A stretch of 64,000 nucleotides of DNA, from contig NZ_JAHHIU010000078.1 of assembly GCF_024539815.1 (NCBI RefSeq), forward strand, positions 1 through 64,000. The letters run 5' to 3'. The position numbers and the translations under genes were made by a program. Of the stretch, positions 26,018-34,659 are shown in pieces (position 1 is the first letter of the stretch; every line of letters starts with the position of its first letter). Origin of the DNA: Streptomyces hayashii (GTDB lineage: Bacteria; Actinomycetota; Actinomycetes; Streptomycetales; Streptomycetaceae). The notes beneath the pieces were generated by a model. That model made no database searches, was not told the DNA's origin, and was given only the letters and a program-made list of their open reading frames with translations.

Positions 26018-27244
26018 TCATGTGGTCGCCTGCCGGGGTTCGGTCATGGCTGCGGGCAGGACTCGAGGGCGTCTCCGTCCACGGAGGGCGCAGAGCACGA
26101 CGAGGGCGGCAGCGCCTCCCGCCGGCAGGAGAGCTTGAGCGAAGAAGAGGCCCGAGGCTGCACTGCCCATCGCGCAACCGATGTCCAAAGCGGCGACCAG
26201 CAACGCGCTGGCCTCGGTGACGGTGCCGGCCGACGCCAATCGGATGGTGAGGAAGTAGGCCGCGCTGAGCAACGGGGCCATGAAGAGTCCGGGGATCAGG
26301 CAGGCCGCGACGGCGAGAGAAGCGTTGGCGGCGGCCAGCAGGGGGATCCAGCCCGTGGCGAACCCGGCGCTGAGCACCACCAGGTGCACGGATGTCGAGC
26401 CGGGCAGCGAGCGTGCCCCGTACAGGAGTCCGCCGACCAGGGCACCGGCCGAGACCGAGGCGGGCAGTGCGCCCGACAGCCCGGCGTGGTGGAGCCGGTC
26501 TGCGAACGTGACGGCGAGTGGGGTCAGGACGCCCATCGGGATCCCGACGAACAGCATGGCCAGGTAGAGGACCCGCAGCGAGTGAGATCGCAGCGGGCCG
26601 AGCCAGTCCGCCCGGCGCGGCGTGGCCGTCCACGACCGCGAAGGGGGCGCGGTGACGACCAGGAGAGTGCCGGTGAGTCCAAGAGCCGCTGTCGCCAGCA
26701 GGGCCCAGCGGGCCGACAGCATGTAGGCCAGGCTGGCGACCAGCAGCGGGCCTGTGATGTAGATCAGCTCTTGTAGTGCAGCGTCGAGCGCGACCGCGAC
26801 CCGCTCGTGCTCGCGATCCGGCATAAGCGGACCCCAGAGGGCTCGCAGTGACGCGTCCAGCGGTGGCTTGGCCAGTCCGGCCAGGGTCACCGCCGCAAGC
26901 GCGACCCACCATGAGGAGCCGCCCGCCGTGAGCAGGAGGAGGCCGGCGGCCGCAGCGGCGGCGCTCGCTGTCAGCACGCGCGTCTGCCCCTGCCGGTCGA
27001 CCAGGCGGCCGAGCAGGGGCCCGCCCACGGCGTTGGCCAGCAAGTACAGGGCCGCCAGTGCGCTCCCTGCCCGCAGGCCGACGGTGTGCGTGCCGACCAG
27101 GACGATGGCGAGTGGGGCCATTCCCGACGGCAGGCGGCCGATGAGCGTGCCGATCAGCAGCCGGGAGGCATGGGGGACCCGCAGCACGCTGCGATAAGTG
27201 GCAGCGGACAGTGGCCTGTCGGCCTTTGCGGGGACGGTATGCAC
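26018..27244 (-). CDS. MFS transporter
   Basis: This 408-residue protein has about twelve transmembrane segments and LLGRLVDRQGQTRVL after segment 2. It is similar to the MFS gene at 23443-24714, with the egtD-like gene between them, suggesting duplication within the array. Arg/Pro-rich ends are cytoplasmic. Substrate unknown; export of a small hydrophilic product is the simplest idea. Confidence 0.85.
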   Translation of the reverse strand: MHTVPAKADRPLSAATYRSVLRVPHASRLLIGTLIGRLPSGMAPLAIVLVGTHTVGLRAGSALAALYLLANAVGGPLLGRLVDRQGQTRVLTASAAAAAAGLLLLTAGGSSWWVALAAVTLAGLAKPPLDASLRALWGPLMPDREHERVAVALDAALQELIYITGPLLVASLAYMLSARWALLATAALGLTGTLLVVTAPPSRSWTATPRRADWLGPLRSHSLRVLYLAMLFVGIPMGVLTPLAVTFADRLHHAGLSGALPASVSAGALVGGLLYGARSLPGSTSVHLVVLSAGFATGWIPLLAAANASLAVAACLIPGLFMAPLLSAAYFLTIRLASAGTVTEASALLVAALDIGCAMGSAASGLFFAQALLPAGGAAALVVLCALRGRRRPRVLPAAMTEPRQATT

Positions 27245-27337
27245 AGGGGCTCCTGAGGACGGACGAATCGGCGCGGGGGCCGCGGATGCTCCGGCCCCGG
27301 GGGCTGGTGGCCTGGGCTCGGGGCCGGGCCGGGTGGG

Positions 27338-27721
27338 TCAGGTGCCCACGTAGAACTCGCGCTTGGGGCCGCACTTCGTCGGCGCCTTGCTCGTCTTCAT
27401 CACACAGGCCCGGATCTTGTGCGTCCCTTCGAAGAGGGTCGGCGTCTTCCAGGAACACCGGCCGTTGTTCAGGGTGTCCTGGACGCTGACGAGCAGACGG
27501 TCGCCGAAGCCGAAGACCTGGGTCACGGCCTTGTAGCCGTCGGTCTTGATGTCGCAGGCGTAGACCCGGCCGTTGTAGGAGTTGTAGATCCCTTCGGCGC
27601 CGCCGCCGTTGGAGGTGACCCAGCCGGAACTGGCGGAGGCCGGCGTCGTGGCGAGCACGACGGCGAGGGCACCTCCTATGGCGAGGGGCGCGGTGCGCTG
27701 GAGGGTGCGGACGATGCGCAT
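27338..27721 (-). CDS. Small secreted protein
   Basis: A 127-residue protein with a clear signal peptide (RTAPLAIGGALAVVLATTPA, cleavage near ASAS-S) and a mature part of about 95 residues containing four cysteines (YACDIK, GRCSWK, RACVMK, TKCGPK), likely two disulfides. VFGFGDRLLVSVQDTLNNGR suggests a beta-rich fold. Family not recognised. It lies between MFS and ATP-grasp genes and would act outside the cell. Confidence 0.7.
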   Translation of the reverse strand: MRIVRTLQRTAPLAIGGALAVVLATTPASASSGWVTSNGGGAEGIYNSYNGRVYACDIKTDGYKAVTQVFGFGDRLLVSVQDTLNNGRCSWKTPTLFEGTHKIRACVMKTSKAPTKCGPKREFYVGT

Positions 27722-27748
27722 GGAGCGAGTCCTTTCGGGCGGAGGGTG

Positions 27749-28011
27749 TCAGCGGTCGGGGTGCGAGTCGTGGTGGTGGGCGAGTTCGGCCTGGGTCACG
27801 AGCGGGTGGGGTGTCCGTTCGGCGGCTTCGTTCAGGGCAGTGAGGACCTCGTCGTCGATGTCCTGGAGGCCGTGCCAGCGCACAGCGAGGAGGCTGTGTC
27901 CCTCGTCGGTGCGCTCCAGACGGGCAGGGGGACGAGGACCACCAGGGCGAACAAGGAACCGAGGCCCTGGCAAGCGGCCTGGACCCGTGAGGCCGACGGC
28001 GGTGGTGTCAT
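27749..28011 (-). pseudogene. Small membrane protein gene with a frame change
   Basis: ATG 28011 overlaps the stop of the ATP-grasp-like gene and has GGGAGG five bases upstream. The first frame gives MTPPPSASRVQAACQGLGSL then a hydrophobic FALVVLVPLPVW. At about 27920 coding character moves to the next frame: LERTDEGHSLLAVRWHGLQD then IDDEVLTALNEAAERTPHPL to TGA 27749. Both parts show strong GC third-position bias. One base lost or gained explains it. Intact, it would be a one-helix membrane protein of about 87 residues. Confidence 0.5.
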
Positions 28012-29177
28012 GCCGGCCTCCCATACAGGCCGAGGGTCTCGGCGGAGCGGATGACCTGGAGGTCTTGGTTGATGGCGCGGCTGTCGTCGGCGACGAGGAG
28101 GAGCCATCCCGTGATCTGGCGGGCGCGCACCGGGGTGTGGGCGGTGAGCGCGATGGTGGCGGCGACGGTGGGGAGGGTGGTGATAGTGCGCAGCAGCGCC
28201 TGGTCCAGGACGCCGTTGCGCCACGGCAGCAGGGCGATCTTCGTGACGTGGGCGCGCACTTGGCGTCGGGCTTCGGGGCGGCGGCCGGTAGTGAGCAGCA
28301 GCGCGGTGTCACGGATGGGGTCGTGTCCGGTGGCCTGACGCGGCGTGTCGGCGGCGAAGTCGGAGTAAGGGTCAGTGCGCAGGGACAGCAGCGCGGGCCC
28401 GCGGTCGGGGGTGAAGGCGACCGTGGTGTGGGCGGGGCCGTAGTGGACGCCGAGGGCCGTGAGCGTGCGCACCATGTACAGGGCGAGAGCGCGGGCCAGG
28501 AGCCCGCGGCGGCTCAGGAGGTCGGCGCGGCATACCTGTTGGTCGGCGGTGCGGGTCTCGGACCAGATCGCGGTGATGCTGTGATCGGTGGATCCGTCGC
28601 GGCCGGGGCCGGTGAGGGTGTGGATGCGGTAGTGGGTGCCGGGCATGTGCTCACGCAGGACCAGCGGCCGGGTGCTGGAGTCCTGGGGGCGATGCCAGGC
28701 GGAGCGGATGTCGTCATCGGTGCGGCAGAGGGACGAGGTGTGGTGGTGGGCGGGGTCGGGGTGCTGGAGGATGAGTTCGGGCGTCTGCGTGTAGCTCGCC
28801 CATTCCAGGGCGTTGGACAGACCGGCATCGCGGCGGATGTCCGCCGTGTCGAGGGCGTTGCCGGGCAGGTGGAGGCGGGTGGCGAGCAGGTCAGCGAGTT
28901 CAGTTCCGGCCGGTGATCCGGCGAGGACGGCTTGGACGCCGAGGCGGCCCAGGTGGGCGGCGGTGCGTCGCAGATTGCCGTGGTGGGTGATGTACCGGAG
29001 GTAGCCGGCGCTGTCGCCGGGCTGCTGGGCGGGTTGGGTGACCGCGACGGAGTTCCAGCCGTGCCGGACCAGCGCGGGCACGTAGCGGTCGCCGGCGTCG
29101 GCGGGAGCGACGACGGCAGCGGTGCCGGTGCGGTAGGCGGGCGAGGCCGCCGCGAGGACGGGTACGGCGAGGGCCAT
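28008..29177 (-). CDS. ATP-grasp-like protein (degenerate)
   Basis: The 389-residue product has the order of an ATP-grasp ligase: an N-terminal alpha/beta region (GTAAVVAPADAGDRYVPALV), then LHLPGNALDTADIRRDAGLS, RPLVLREHMPGTHYRIHTLT and a C-terminal helical region. The glycine-rich ATP loop and the E-x-N metal pair are not plain, so activity is uncertain. It follows a clear ATP-grasp gene by 36 bases and could be a second ligase or an inactive partner. Confidence 0.6.
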   Translation of the reverse strand: MALAVPVLAAASPAYRTGTAAVVAPADAGDRYVPALVRHGWNSVAVTQPAQQPGDSAGYLRYITHHGNLRRTAAHLGRLGVQAVLAGSPAGTELADLLATRLHLPGNALDTADIRRDAGLSNALEWASYTQTPELILQHPDPAHHHTSSLCRTDDDIRSAWHRPQDSSTRPLVLREHMPGTHYRIHTLTGPGRDGSTDHSITAIWSETRTADQQVCRADLLSRRGLLARALALYMVRTLTALGVHYGPAHTTVAFTPDRGPALLSLRTDPYSDFAADTPRQATGHDPIRDTALLLTTGRRPEARRQVRAHVTKIALLPWRNGVLDQALLRTITTLPTVAATIALTAHTPVRARQITGWLLLVADDSRAINQDLQVIRSAETLGLYGRPA

Positions 29178-29213
29178 GGTGCGGGACTCCTGTGAGGGTT
29201 GAGGCGGGCCGTG

Positions 29214-30521
29214 TCAGGCGACGCAGGCGGTGGTGACGGTGTCGGGCTGGATGTGGACGCCGCTGCGTTCTTCGACCAGCTGGAGTCGCCGGTGGCAGGT
29301 GTCGGGGTCGGGTCCGGCGACGACGGCGAGTGCCAGGCGGTCCAGGAGCGTGGCGCGGGGCGGGGCGTTGACGTGGCTGCCGGGTGCGGCGGTCCACTCG
29401 AAGCGGTTGAGCCAGGAGGCGAACATGCCGGTGTTCAGGGCCGTGACATGGCCGGTGACGGGCGGGTAGAGGAAGCGGACGGCGGCGCTCTGGCTCTGGC
29501 TGAGGACCAGCTCGGGGTCCGCGCCGACGGCGAGGTCGGCCGCGATCTGGGGCAGGTTGAGGCCGGTGGCCAGGTGGACCAGGTGCGGGATGAGGTCTCC
29601 GCCGAGTCGGGCGTTGATCTCGACAATGCGCGGGCCCTGGTGGGTCAGGCGCATCTCGACGTGCATGACGCCGCAGGAGATGCCGACCGTGCTCAGGGCA
29701 CCGAGGGCGACTTGGCGGATCCGGGAGTCGGCCAGCAGGGGGTCGGATGAGTCGACGAGGTGGCCGGTCTCCTGGAAGTCCGGTTCGTCACCGAGGTACT
29801 TGCGGGTGATGCCGGCGATGTGGACGGTGTCGTGTCCCAGGACGACGCACTCGACGCTGATCTCGGGGCCGTCGAGGTACTCCTCGATCAGCACGCCGGC
29901 CGTCCCGGTGTGCTCCAGGCCGAAGAGGGACGCACTCCGGGCTGTTTGGAAGGCGTCGCGGACCTGGTCGGGGGTGTCGGCCCGGCGGACGCCGGCGCTG
30001 CCCCCCATCGACCTCGGCTTGAGGACGACCGGACCGCCGAGGAGAACCGCGTACTCGACGGCGGTCTCGGCGTCCGGGACGAGGTAGGAGCGGGCCGAGG
30101 GCACGTTGGCCGCGGCGAGCAGGGAGCGGCTGAGGTACTTGTCCCGGCAGGCCTCGACGGCGCTGGGGTTGTTGCCGGGCAGCATGAACCGCTCCGCGAT
30201 CCGGGCGGTGAGGGCCACGTGCTGCTCCATATAGGTGAGCACCCCGGAAACGCCCTGGTCAGCGGCCAGCGCGGCAACGGCCTGGGCGACGGCCTCGGTG
30301 TCCGCCAGGTCGACGGCCATGGAGACAGCCGCGTGGTCGTTGGCCCAGGCGGGAGGTTGCTCGTCTAGGAGGGCGATGCGGTGGCGGGCGGCGATGTGCT
30401 GCAGTCCGTATCCGCGCCAGATGCGGCTTCCAGCGCCGATGAGGACGAGCAGCGGTGATCCCGAGGAGTGCCATGTGCTTGTCACGGCACGGGAGTTGGG
30501 GCGCAGGGCGGTCAGACTCAT
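29214..30521 (-). CDS. ATP-grasp carboxylate-amine ligase
   Basis: This 435-residue protein has all ATP-grasp marks: GGPVVLKPRSMGGSAGVRRA (ATP lysine and glycine-rich loop), LIEEYLDGPEISVE (adenine-side hinge), and RIVEINARLGGDLIPHLV (metal ligands). The N-terminal domain (LLVLIGAGSRIWRG) and length fit the carnosine-synthase / L-amino-acid ligase group, which joins amino acids through an acyl phosphate. The start overlaps the stop of a 25-codon ORF. With an EgtD-like enzyme in the array, a hercynine or histidine peptide is a possible product (inference). Confidence 0.85.
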   Translation of the reverse strand: MSLTALRPNSRAVTSTWHSSGSPLLVLIGAGSRIWRGYGLQHIAARHRIALLDEQPPAWANDHAAVSMAVDLADTEAVAQAVAALAADQGVSGVLTYMEQHVALTARIAERFMLPGNNPSAVEACRDKYLSRSLLAAANVPSARSYLVPDAETAVEYAVLLGGPVVLKPRSMGGSAGVRRADTPDQVRDAFQTARSASLFGLEHTGTAGVLIEEYLDGPEISVECVVLGHDTVHIAGITRKYLGDEPDFQETGHLVDSSDPLLADSRIRQVALGALSTVGISCGVMHVEMRLTHQGPRIVEINARLGGDLIPHLVHLATGLNLPQIAADLAVGADPELVLSQSQSAAVRFLYPPVTGHVTALNTGMFASWLNRFEWTAAPGSHVNAPPRATLLDRLALAVVAGPDPDTCHRRLQLVEERSGVHIQPDTVTTACVA

Positions 30522-30595
30522 GGTCGGATCTCCGGTTCGGTGATCGGGATGCGGCGGGTGCCGGTCCGGTGGGACGGCGTCGCGAGGGCGGTCAT
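30518..30595 (-). CDS. 25-codon ORF bridging HAD and ATP-grasp genes
   Basis: ATG 30595 overlaps the HAD gene stop (ATGA) and the TGA at 30518 overlaps the ATP-grasp ATG. It encodes 25 residues: MTALATPSHRTGTRRIPITE plus PEIRP. The overlap at both ends is what supports translation. It could be a coupling device only, or a real small peptide, perhaps a substrate of the adjacent ligase. Too short to judge by codon use. Confidence 0.4.
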   Translation of the reverse strand: MTALATPSHRTGTRRIPITEPEIRP

Positions 30596-31284
30596 GCGCT
30601 CGTAGCGAGGACGCCCGGGCGTGTGACCGCGGGCGGCCGGGGAAGCCGGCGGGCGAGTGCGGCCGGGTCGCCGGTGTAGTGCAGGCCCTGCAGGCCGAGC
30701 TGCTCGGCGGCTTCGACGTTGTCCAGCCGGTCGTCGACGAACAGGGTCTTTGCGGGGTGGGGCATTCCGGCGGCCTCGAGCGCGGCCTCGTAGGCCCGTT
30801 TGTGGGGCTTGTTCACTCCGATGCGGGCGGAGTAGACGGTCCGGCTGAACAAGGTGGCGCACCATTCGGCGTCGTCGAGGGCGTTTGCCAGCGGTTTGGG
30901 CGCGTTGGACAGGAGTACGAGGCGCAGCCCGGTGGCGTGGGCTGTGTGCAGGAGGTCCAGCACGGCGGGGTCCGTGGCGATCCACATGTCGAGGTCGGCG
31001 CTTGCGAGGGCGGCCAGGAGCGTGCTGCCCGCAGGCGCGGTGCACCCGTTGCGCAGCAGTCCGCTCCAGAACGTGTGGGTGGTGGCGGTGCCCTGGTCGT
31101 AGGGCTCCCGCCGCTGCCAGAAGGCCTGTTGGAAGGCGTGGGTCTCCTGGGGGTGCCAGCCCGCGAGTTCGGCGAGCCGGGCCCACTGGGGCGGGCCGGG
31201 CTGGCGGCCGATGACCCCGTTGTAGTCGAGGATCACGGCCTCGAGGCCGGCGCTGCTGGGGGTGGTGGGCTGGGAAGAGGTCAA
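30592..31284 (-). CDS. HAD-superfamily hydrolase
   Basis: The 230-residue protein has HAD motifs: VILDYNGVIG (nucleophile Asp; the usual second Asp is Asn), LVLLSNAPK (motif II Ser), INKPHKRAYE-like VNKPHKRAYE (motif III Lys) and LFVDDRLDN (motif IV). A helical cap lies between. The Asp-to-Asn change in motif I is seen in some phosphatase and haloacid-type members. The start is a TTG overlapping the stop of the MFS gene. It may be a small-molecule phosphatase of this array. Confidence 0.8.
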   Translation of the reverse strand: MTSSQPTTPSSAGLEAVILDYNGVIGRQPGPPQWARLAELAGWHPQETHAFQQAFWQRREPYDQGTATTHTFWSGLLRNGCTAPAGSTLLAALASADLDMWIATDPAVLDLLHTAHATGLRLVLLSNAPKPLANALDDAEWCATLFSRTVYSARIGVNKPHKRAYEAALEAAGMPHPAKTLFVDDRLDNVEAAEQLGLQGLHYTGDPAALARRLPRPPAVTRPGVLATSA

Positions 31285-32450
31285 CGGGACTCCAGGGCTC
31301 GGTGGGAGACGACAGCGACGGTCGCGGTCAGAACGACGAGCAGGGCCAGCGCGGTGGTCAGGCTGGTGAGCGAGGCGATCGCCCCGATGGCGGCCGGTCC
31401 GGCGAGCAGGCCGAGGTAGCCGATGGTGGCGACGGTGCCCACGGCGCGTGGTCCTCCCCGTCCGGCGGCTGTGATGAGGGCCGGCATGGCCGTGGACAGG
31501 CCGGCTCCGAGGGCCATCCAGCCGAGCAGGGCGGCCGGGGCGCTGCCGGCGATCAGTGCAGCGCCGAGTCCGGCGGCGGCGAGGGTGGCGCCGGCGCGTA
31601 CCAGGGCGGGTGCTCCGTAGCGGCCGGTCAGCCGGTCGCCCGCGAGCCGGCCTACGGCCATGGCGGCGCTGTAGAGGGCGTAGGCGGCCGCCGCTGTTGC
31701 CTCGGAGCTGTTGAGGGAGTGCAGGTGCACTGCCGACCAGTCGGCGGCGGCGCCCTCGGCTAGCAGGCACGCAGCGGCCAGGGCACCGAGCAGCCACACC
31801 TTGGTGTGGGAGGTCTGCGCCGGCTTTGCCTCGTCCGGAACCGCTTCGGGATGTTTGGGTGCGTGGTCGAGGGAGGTGGCCGTTCGTACGGCCGGAACGG
31901 CGGTGGCAGCGGCGAGCACCGTGAAGGCACCGACCATCGCGAACAGCACCTCGTGGGACATCCAGGTGGTCACGGCTGTGAGCGCGGCCCCGCACAGAGC
32001 ACCGATCGAGTAGGCGGCGTGCAGCCCGGACATGATCGACCGCTGGAAGGCGATCTCGCAGTGAACGGCAGATACGTTGCAGCCGACGTCAAGCACCCCG
32101 TGTGCGAAGCCGAAGACGACGGCGGCCGCGATCAGGGTCGGCAGCGTGCGGCACTGGCCGAGGAGAGCCAGGGCGAGGCCGAAGACGACGGCGGGGACGA
32201 CCAGCAGTCGGGAGGGACCGTGCCGGTCGGCCAGGCGCCCGCCGAGCTGGAGCCCGGCGACCATGCCGGCTGCGGCGCCGAGAAGAACGAGTGACAGATG
32301 GCCCGTCCCAAGGTTGGCCACCCTCTGCACTGAGGGCATCCTCGTGCCCCAGACCGCCATGACGAGGCCCATCACGGCGAAGACACCGAGCAGCAGCCGT
32401 CGGTCGCCCGTCGGCGGTGCGGACTGCTCGGCCGGAGCGATCGCAGTCAT
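31281..32450 (-). CDS. MFS transporter
   Basis: About twelve membrane segments in 389 residues, with GGRLADRHGPSRLLVVPAV after segment 2 and VGRLAGDRLTGRYG in the second half. ATG 32450 is chosen because CCAGGGG precedes it and it overlaps the stop of a short upstream ORF; ATG 32531 is an alternative that would swallow that ORF's place. This one resembles the fucose/YbjJ-like MFS group more than the twin transporters at 23.4 and 26 kb. Confidence 0.8.
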   Translation of the reverse strand: MTAIAPAEQSAPPTGDRRLLLGVFAVMGLVMAVWGTRMPSVQRVANLGTGHLSLVLLGAAAGMVAGLQLGGRLADRHGPSRLLVVPAVVFGLALALLGQCRTLPTLIAAAVVFGFAHGVLDVGCNVSAVHCEIAFQRSIMSGLHAAYSIGALCGAALTAVTTWMSHEVLFAMVGAFTVLAAATAVPAVRTATSLDHAPKHPEAVPDEAKPAQTSHTKVWLLGALAAACLLAEGAAADWSAVHLHSLNSSEATAAAAYALYSAAMAVGRLAGDRLTGRYGAPALVRAGATLAAAGLGAALIAGSAPAALLGWMALGAGLSTAMPALITAAGRGGPRAVGTVATIGYLGLLAGPAAIGAIASLTSLTTALALLVVLTATVAVVSHRALESR

Positions 32451-32548
32451 CGGCCTGCCCCTGGCGCGGGCGTGGGCTGGGCTGTCGAAACAGGAGGCCA
32501 TCTGTGCGGTGCTGCCCACGAGTTCGGGCATGTGGTGCTGTGTCTCAT
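32447..32548 (-). CDS. 33-codon ORF bridging two MFS genes
   Basis: ATG 32548 overlaps the stop of the upstream MFS gene and its TGA overlaps the ATG of the downstream one. The 33-residue product starts MRHSTTCPNSWAAPHRWPPV and ends in TPAPGAGR. It has one Cys and two Trp. As with the 25-codon ORF, both ends are coupled. It could be a real peptide or only a translational relay. Confidence 0.4.
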   Translation of the reverse strand: MRHSTTCPNSWAAPHRWPPVSTAQPTPAPGAGR

Positions 32549-33852
32549 GGTCCGGTTCTCCGGTTCGGCGGTCGGGTAGCGGCGGGGACAGGGACGGCGG
32601 TCACACGGGAGGCGGTGCGGCGCTGGGTGAGGCCCGCGAGCGGCAGGCACAGGGCTGCGCCCATGGCACCGGCGGCAAGGGTGGTAAGCGCGGCGAGAAC
32701 CCCACCGCCCGAGGTCAGGGACACGGCCGCGAGAACCGGGGCGATGATCACGGCGACGGCGAGGGTTGAACCCCAGATCCCGGCGTACAGACCACGGGCG
32801 TGTACGGGCGAGATCTTGGTGACGATGTCGTTGGCGGCGATGAAGAAGACGATCTCCCCGGGGACGGCCGCCGCCACGGCGAGGCTGTAGCCCGCCGTGG
32901 TGTCGGCGAGGCCTGCGCTGCCCATGCCCGCGCCCAGCAGGAGCGATCCGACGGCGAGCAGGCCGGTGACTGGCTGGGACCCGTCGCAGCGGCGCCGCAG
33001 CCACGGGTTGAGCAGCGGGGTGAGCACGACGACGGCGCCGGCGTTGGCGACCTGTGTCCATCCGTAGGCGTCGGCGGCGAGCCCGTCGTCCTCCATCAGC
33101 AGCGGCAGCACGGTGAACATGCCGGCAGCGCAGGTCAGGGCGGCCACACTGGCCATCCACAGCAGCCACAGGCGGGCGTCGCGCACGGCCGAGCGCAGCG
33201 GGGTGCGCGCGGCGGGCTCGCTGGGGCGGGCGGAGGCGGCCGGGGTGTCGTCGTCGAGGTAGCGCTGGGCGAGCAGGGCACAGGCCGCGCAGGCGGCGGC
33301 GTTGAACCAGAACAGCACCGGGAAGCCAAGCTGTCCGGCCAGCAGGCCGCCTACCGCGCCAGTGATCGCCGCGCCGATGTTCACGGCCCCATGGCGCCAG
33401 CCGTTGACGGCGGCGCGCTGTCCGTCGTCGGCGATGAGGTCGGCGATGGCCGCGGAGACAACCGGCCTCGGCGCGTCGTATACGATGCCCGCGATCAGGG
33501 CTCCGGTGCACACGGCGGCGAACGCGTGTGCCTGGGACATCACGGGCAGGCAGACGGCGGCTGTGAGCATGGCGGCCACGAGGGTGCGGCGCCGGCCGAG
33601 CCGGTCGGCGGCCCAGCCGGTGAGCAGCTGGCCGACGAGCCATCCGATGCCGAAGACCGCGAGGGCCTGGCCGACAGCGGCGGTGGTGTAGCCCAGGTCC
33701 TTGAGGTGATAGCTGAGGAAGGGATAGGCGAAGCCGAAGCCGCGCGCCACCAGGGTGATGACGAGCAGTGCCCAGATCGTCGGCGGCCAGGGCCGCCGTC
33801 GGGACGGTTCGGCGTCCTTGGCGGTGGAGACGGGCATGGTGGTGGCTGACAC
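32545..33852 (-). CDS. MFS transporter
   Basis: A 435-residue protein with twelve predicted membrane segments; GWAADRLGRRRTLVAAMLTA is the loop 2-3 motif. The ends are hydrophilic and Arg-rich. It is the first transporter of the minus-strand array, about 200 bases downstream of two small secreted proteins. No substrate can be assigned; drug-efflux-like members are the closest in feel. Confidence 0.85.
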   Translation of the reverse strand: MSATTMPVSTAKDAEPSRRRPWPPTIWALLVITLVARGFGFAYPFLSYHLKDLGYTTAAVGQALAVFGIGWLVGQLLTGWAADRLGRRRTLVAAMLTAAVCLPVMSQAHAFAAVCTGALIAGIVYDAPRPVVSAAIADLIADDGQRAAVNGWRHGAVNIGAAITGAVGGLLAGQLGFPVLFWFNAAACAACALLAQRYLDDDTPAASARPSEPAARTPLRSAVRDARLWLLWMASVAALTCAAGMFTVLPLLMEDDGLAADAYGWTQVANAGAVVVLTPLLNPWLRRRCDGSQPVTGLLAVGSLLLGAGMGSAGLADTTAGYSLAVAAAVPGEIVFFIAANDIVTKISPVHARGLYAGIWGSTLAVAVIIAPVLAAVSLTSGGGVLAALTTLAAGAMGAALCLPLAGLTQRRTASRVTAVPVPAATRPPNRRTGP

Positions 33853-34051
33853 GGACGCTCCGGGGAAAGCAGGGGCGAGACGTTCCTGGTGGGGCGGCCG
33901 GCGTCAGCTGGTTCGGGCGCCGGAGGGGAAGGGCGGCGCGTGGGGGCGTCGCCGTGGGCGGACGACGCCCCACCGAGCAGCCGGGCCAGCGCCCGCGCCG
34001 GAAGGACGCGGGGATGTCGCCCCAGGGGATGGAAGCGAGGGGCCGGGCCGG

Positions 34052-34408
34052 TCAGCCGGCCAGCTGGTAGAGGCCGTCGTCGCGCACCCAGCCTCGGGTC
34101 CCCTTGGGGATGCCGGACTTGGAGCGCTGGGTGAGCTGGCTGTAGTCCCAGTTGCCGCGGCTGCAGAGCACGGTCAACTTGTCGCCCCGGTACAGGAGGC
34201 CGCGGCTGGCGTAAGCGGTGGATGGGCCTGTGCGGTAGTTCCAGCCGGCCTTGGCCACGGTGGCGCCGTAGTTCGGCCAGTTGACGGTGCACTTGCTGTT
34301 CTCACCGACGGCGTGCGCGGCGGGAGCGGAGGCCACGGTCAGGGTGGCAGCGGCCGCGAGTGCGAGGGCAGCGGGCGCAACCGAGCGGAGGGCGAGATTG
34401 CGGATCAT
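34052..34408 (-). CDS. Secreted SH3-like protein
   Basis: The 118-residue protein has a signal peptide (RSVAPAALALAAAATLTVAS to AHA) and one bacterial SH3 domain: GWNYRTGPSTAYASRGLLYR, then GDKLTVLCSRGNWDYSQL and RGWVRDDGLYQL. GGAAGG upstream supports ATG 34408. Bacterial SH3 domains bind peptidoglycan or peptides at the wall. It is a paralogue of the next gene on the right. Confidence 0.8.
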   Translation of the reverse strand: MIRNLALRSVAPAALALAAAATLTVASAPAAHAVGENSKCTVNWPNYGATVAKAGWNYRTGPSTAYASRGLLYRGDKLTVLCSRGNWDYSQLTQRSKSGIPKGTRGWVRDDGLYQLAG

Positions 34409-34659
34409 CGGGAAACAACCTTCCGAAAGGGAGGAGGGGGCACGGCGTCGCCCCGTCCCCGGCCAGGGCGTAGCCACTGGTCGGGGCCCCTGCGTCAGAA
34501 GTGCGGCGTGAGGCCGCCCTGTCGGGCATGGGAAGAGGCGCGTCCGGTGCTGGGCGCTGTGTGGGGGTGCGGAGTGGTGCGTTGGTGAGTGATGCGGGGC
34601 GTATGTCTGCCTGATGACGCCTTGAGTTGCCCGGCGTGGATCGGCGAGCCGCGGCCGGC

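Noticed and set aside
24866..26776. A 636-codon + strand frame opposite the egtD-like and MFS genes
   Set aside because: Antisense of two recognised genes; composition (Gly/Arg/Gln-rich) is typical of shadow frames in GC-rich DNA.
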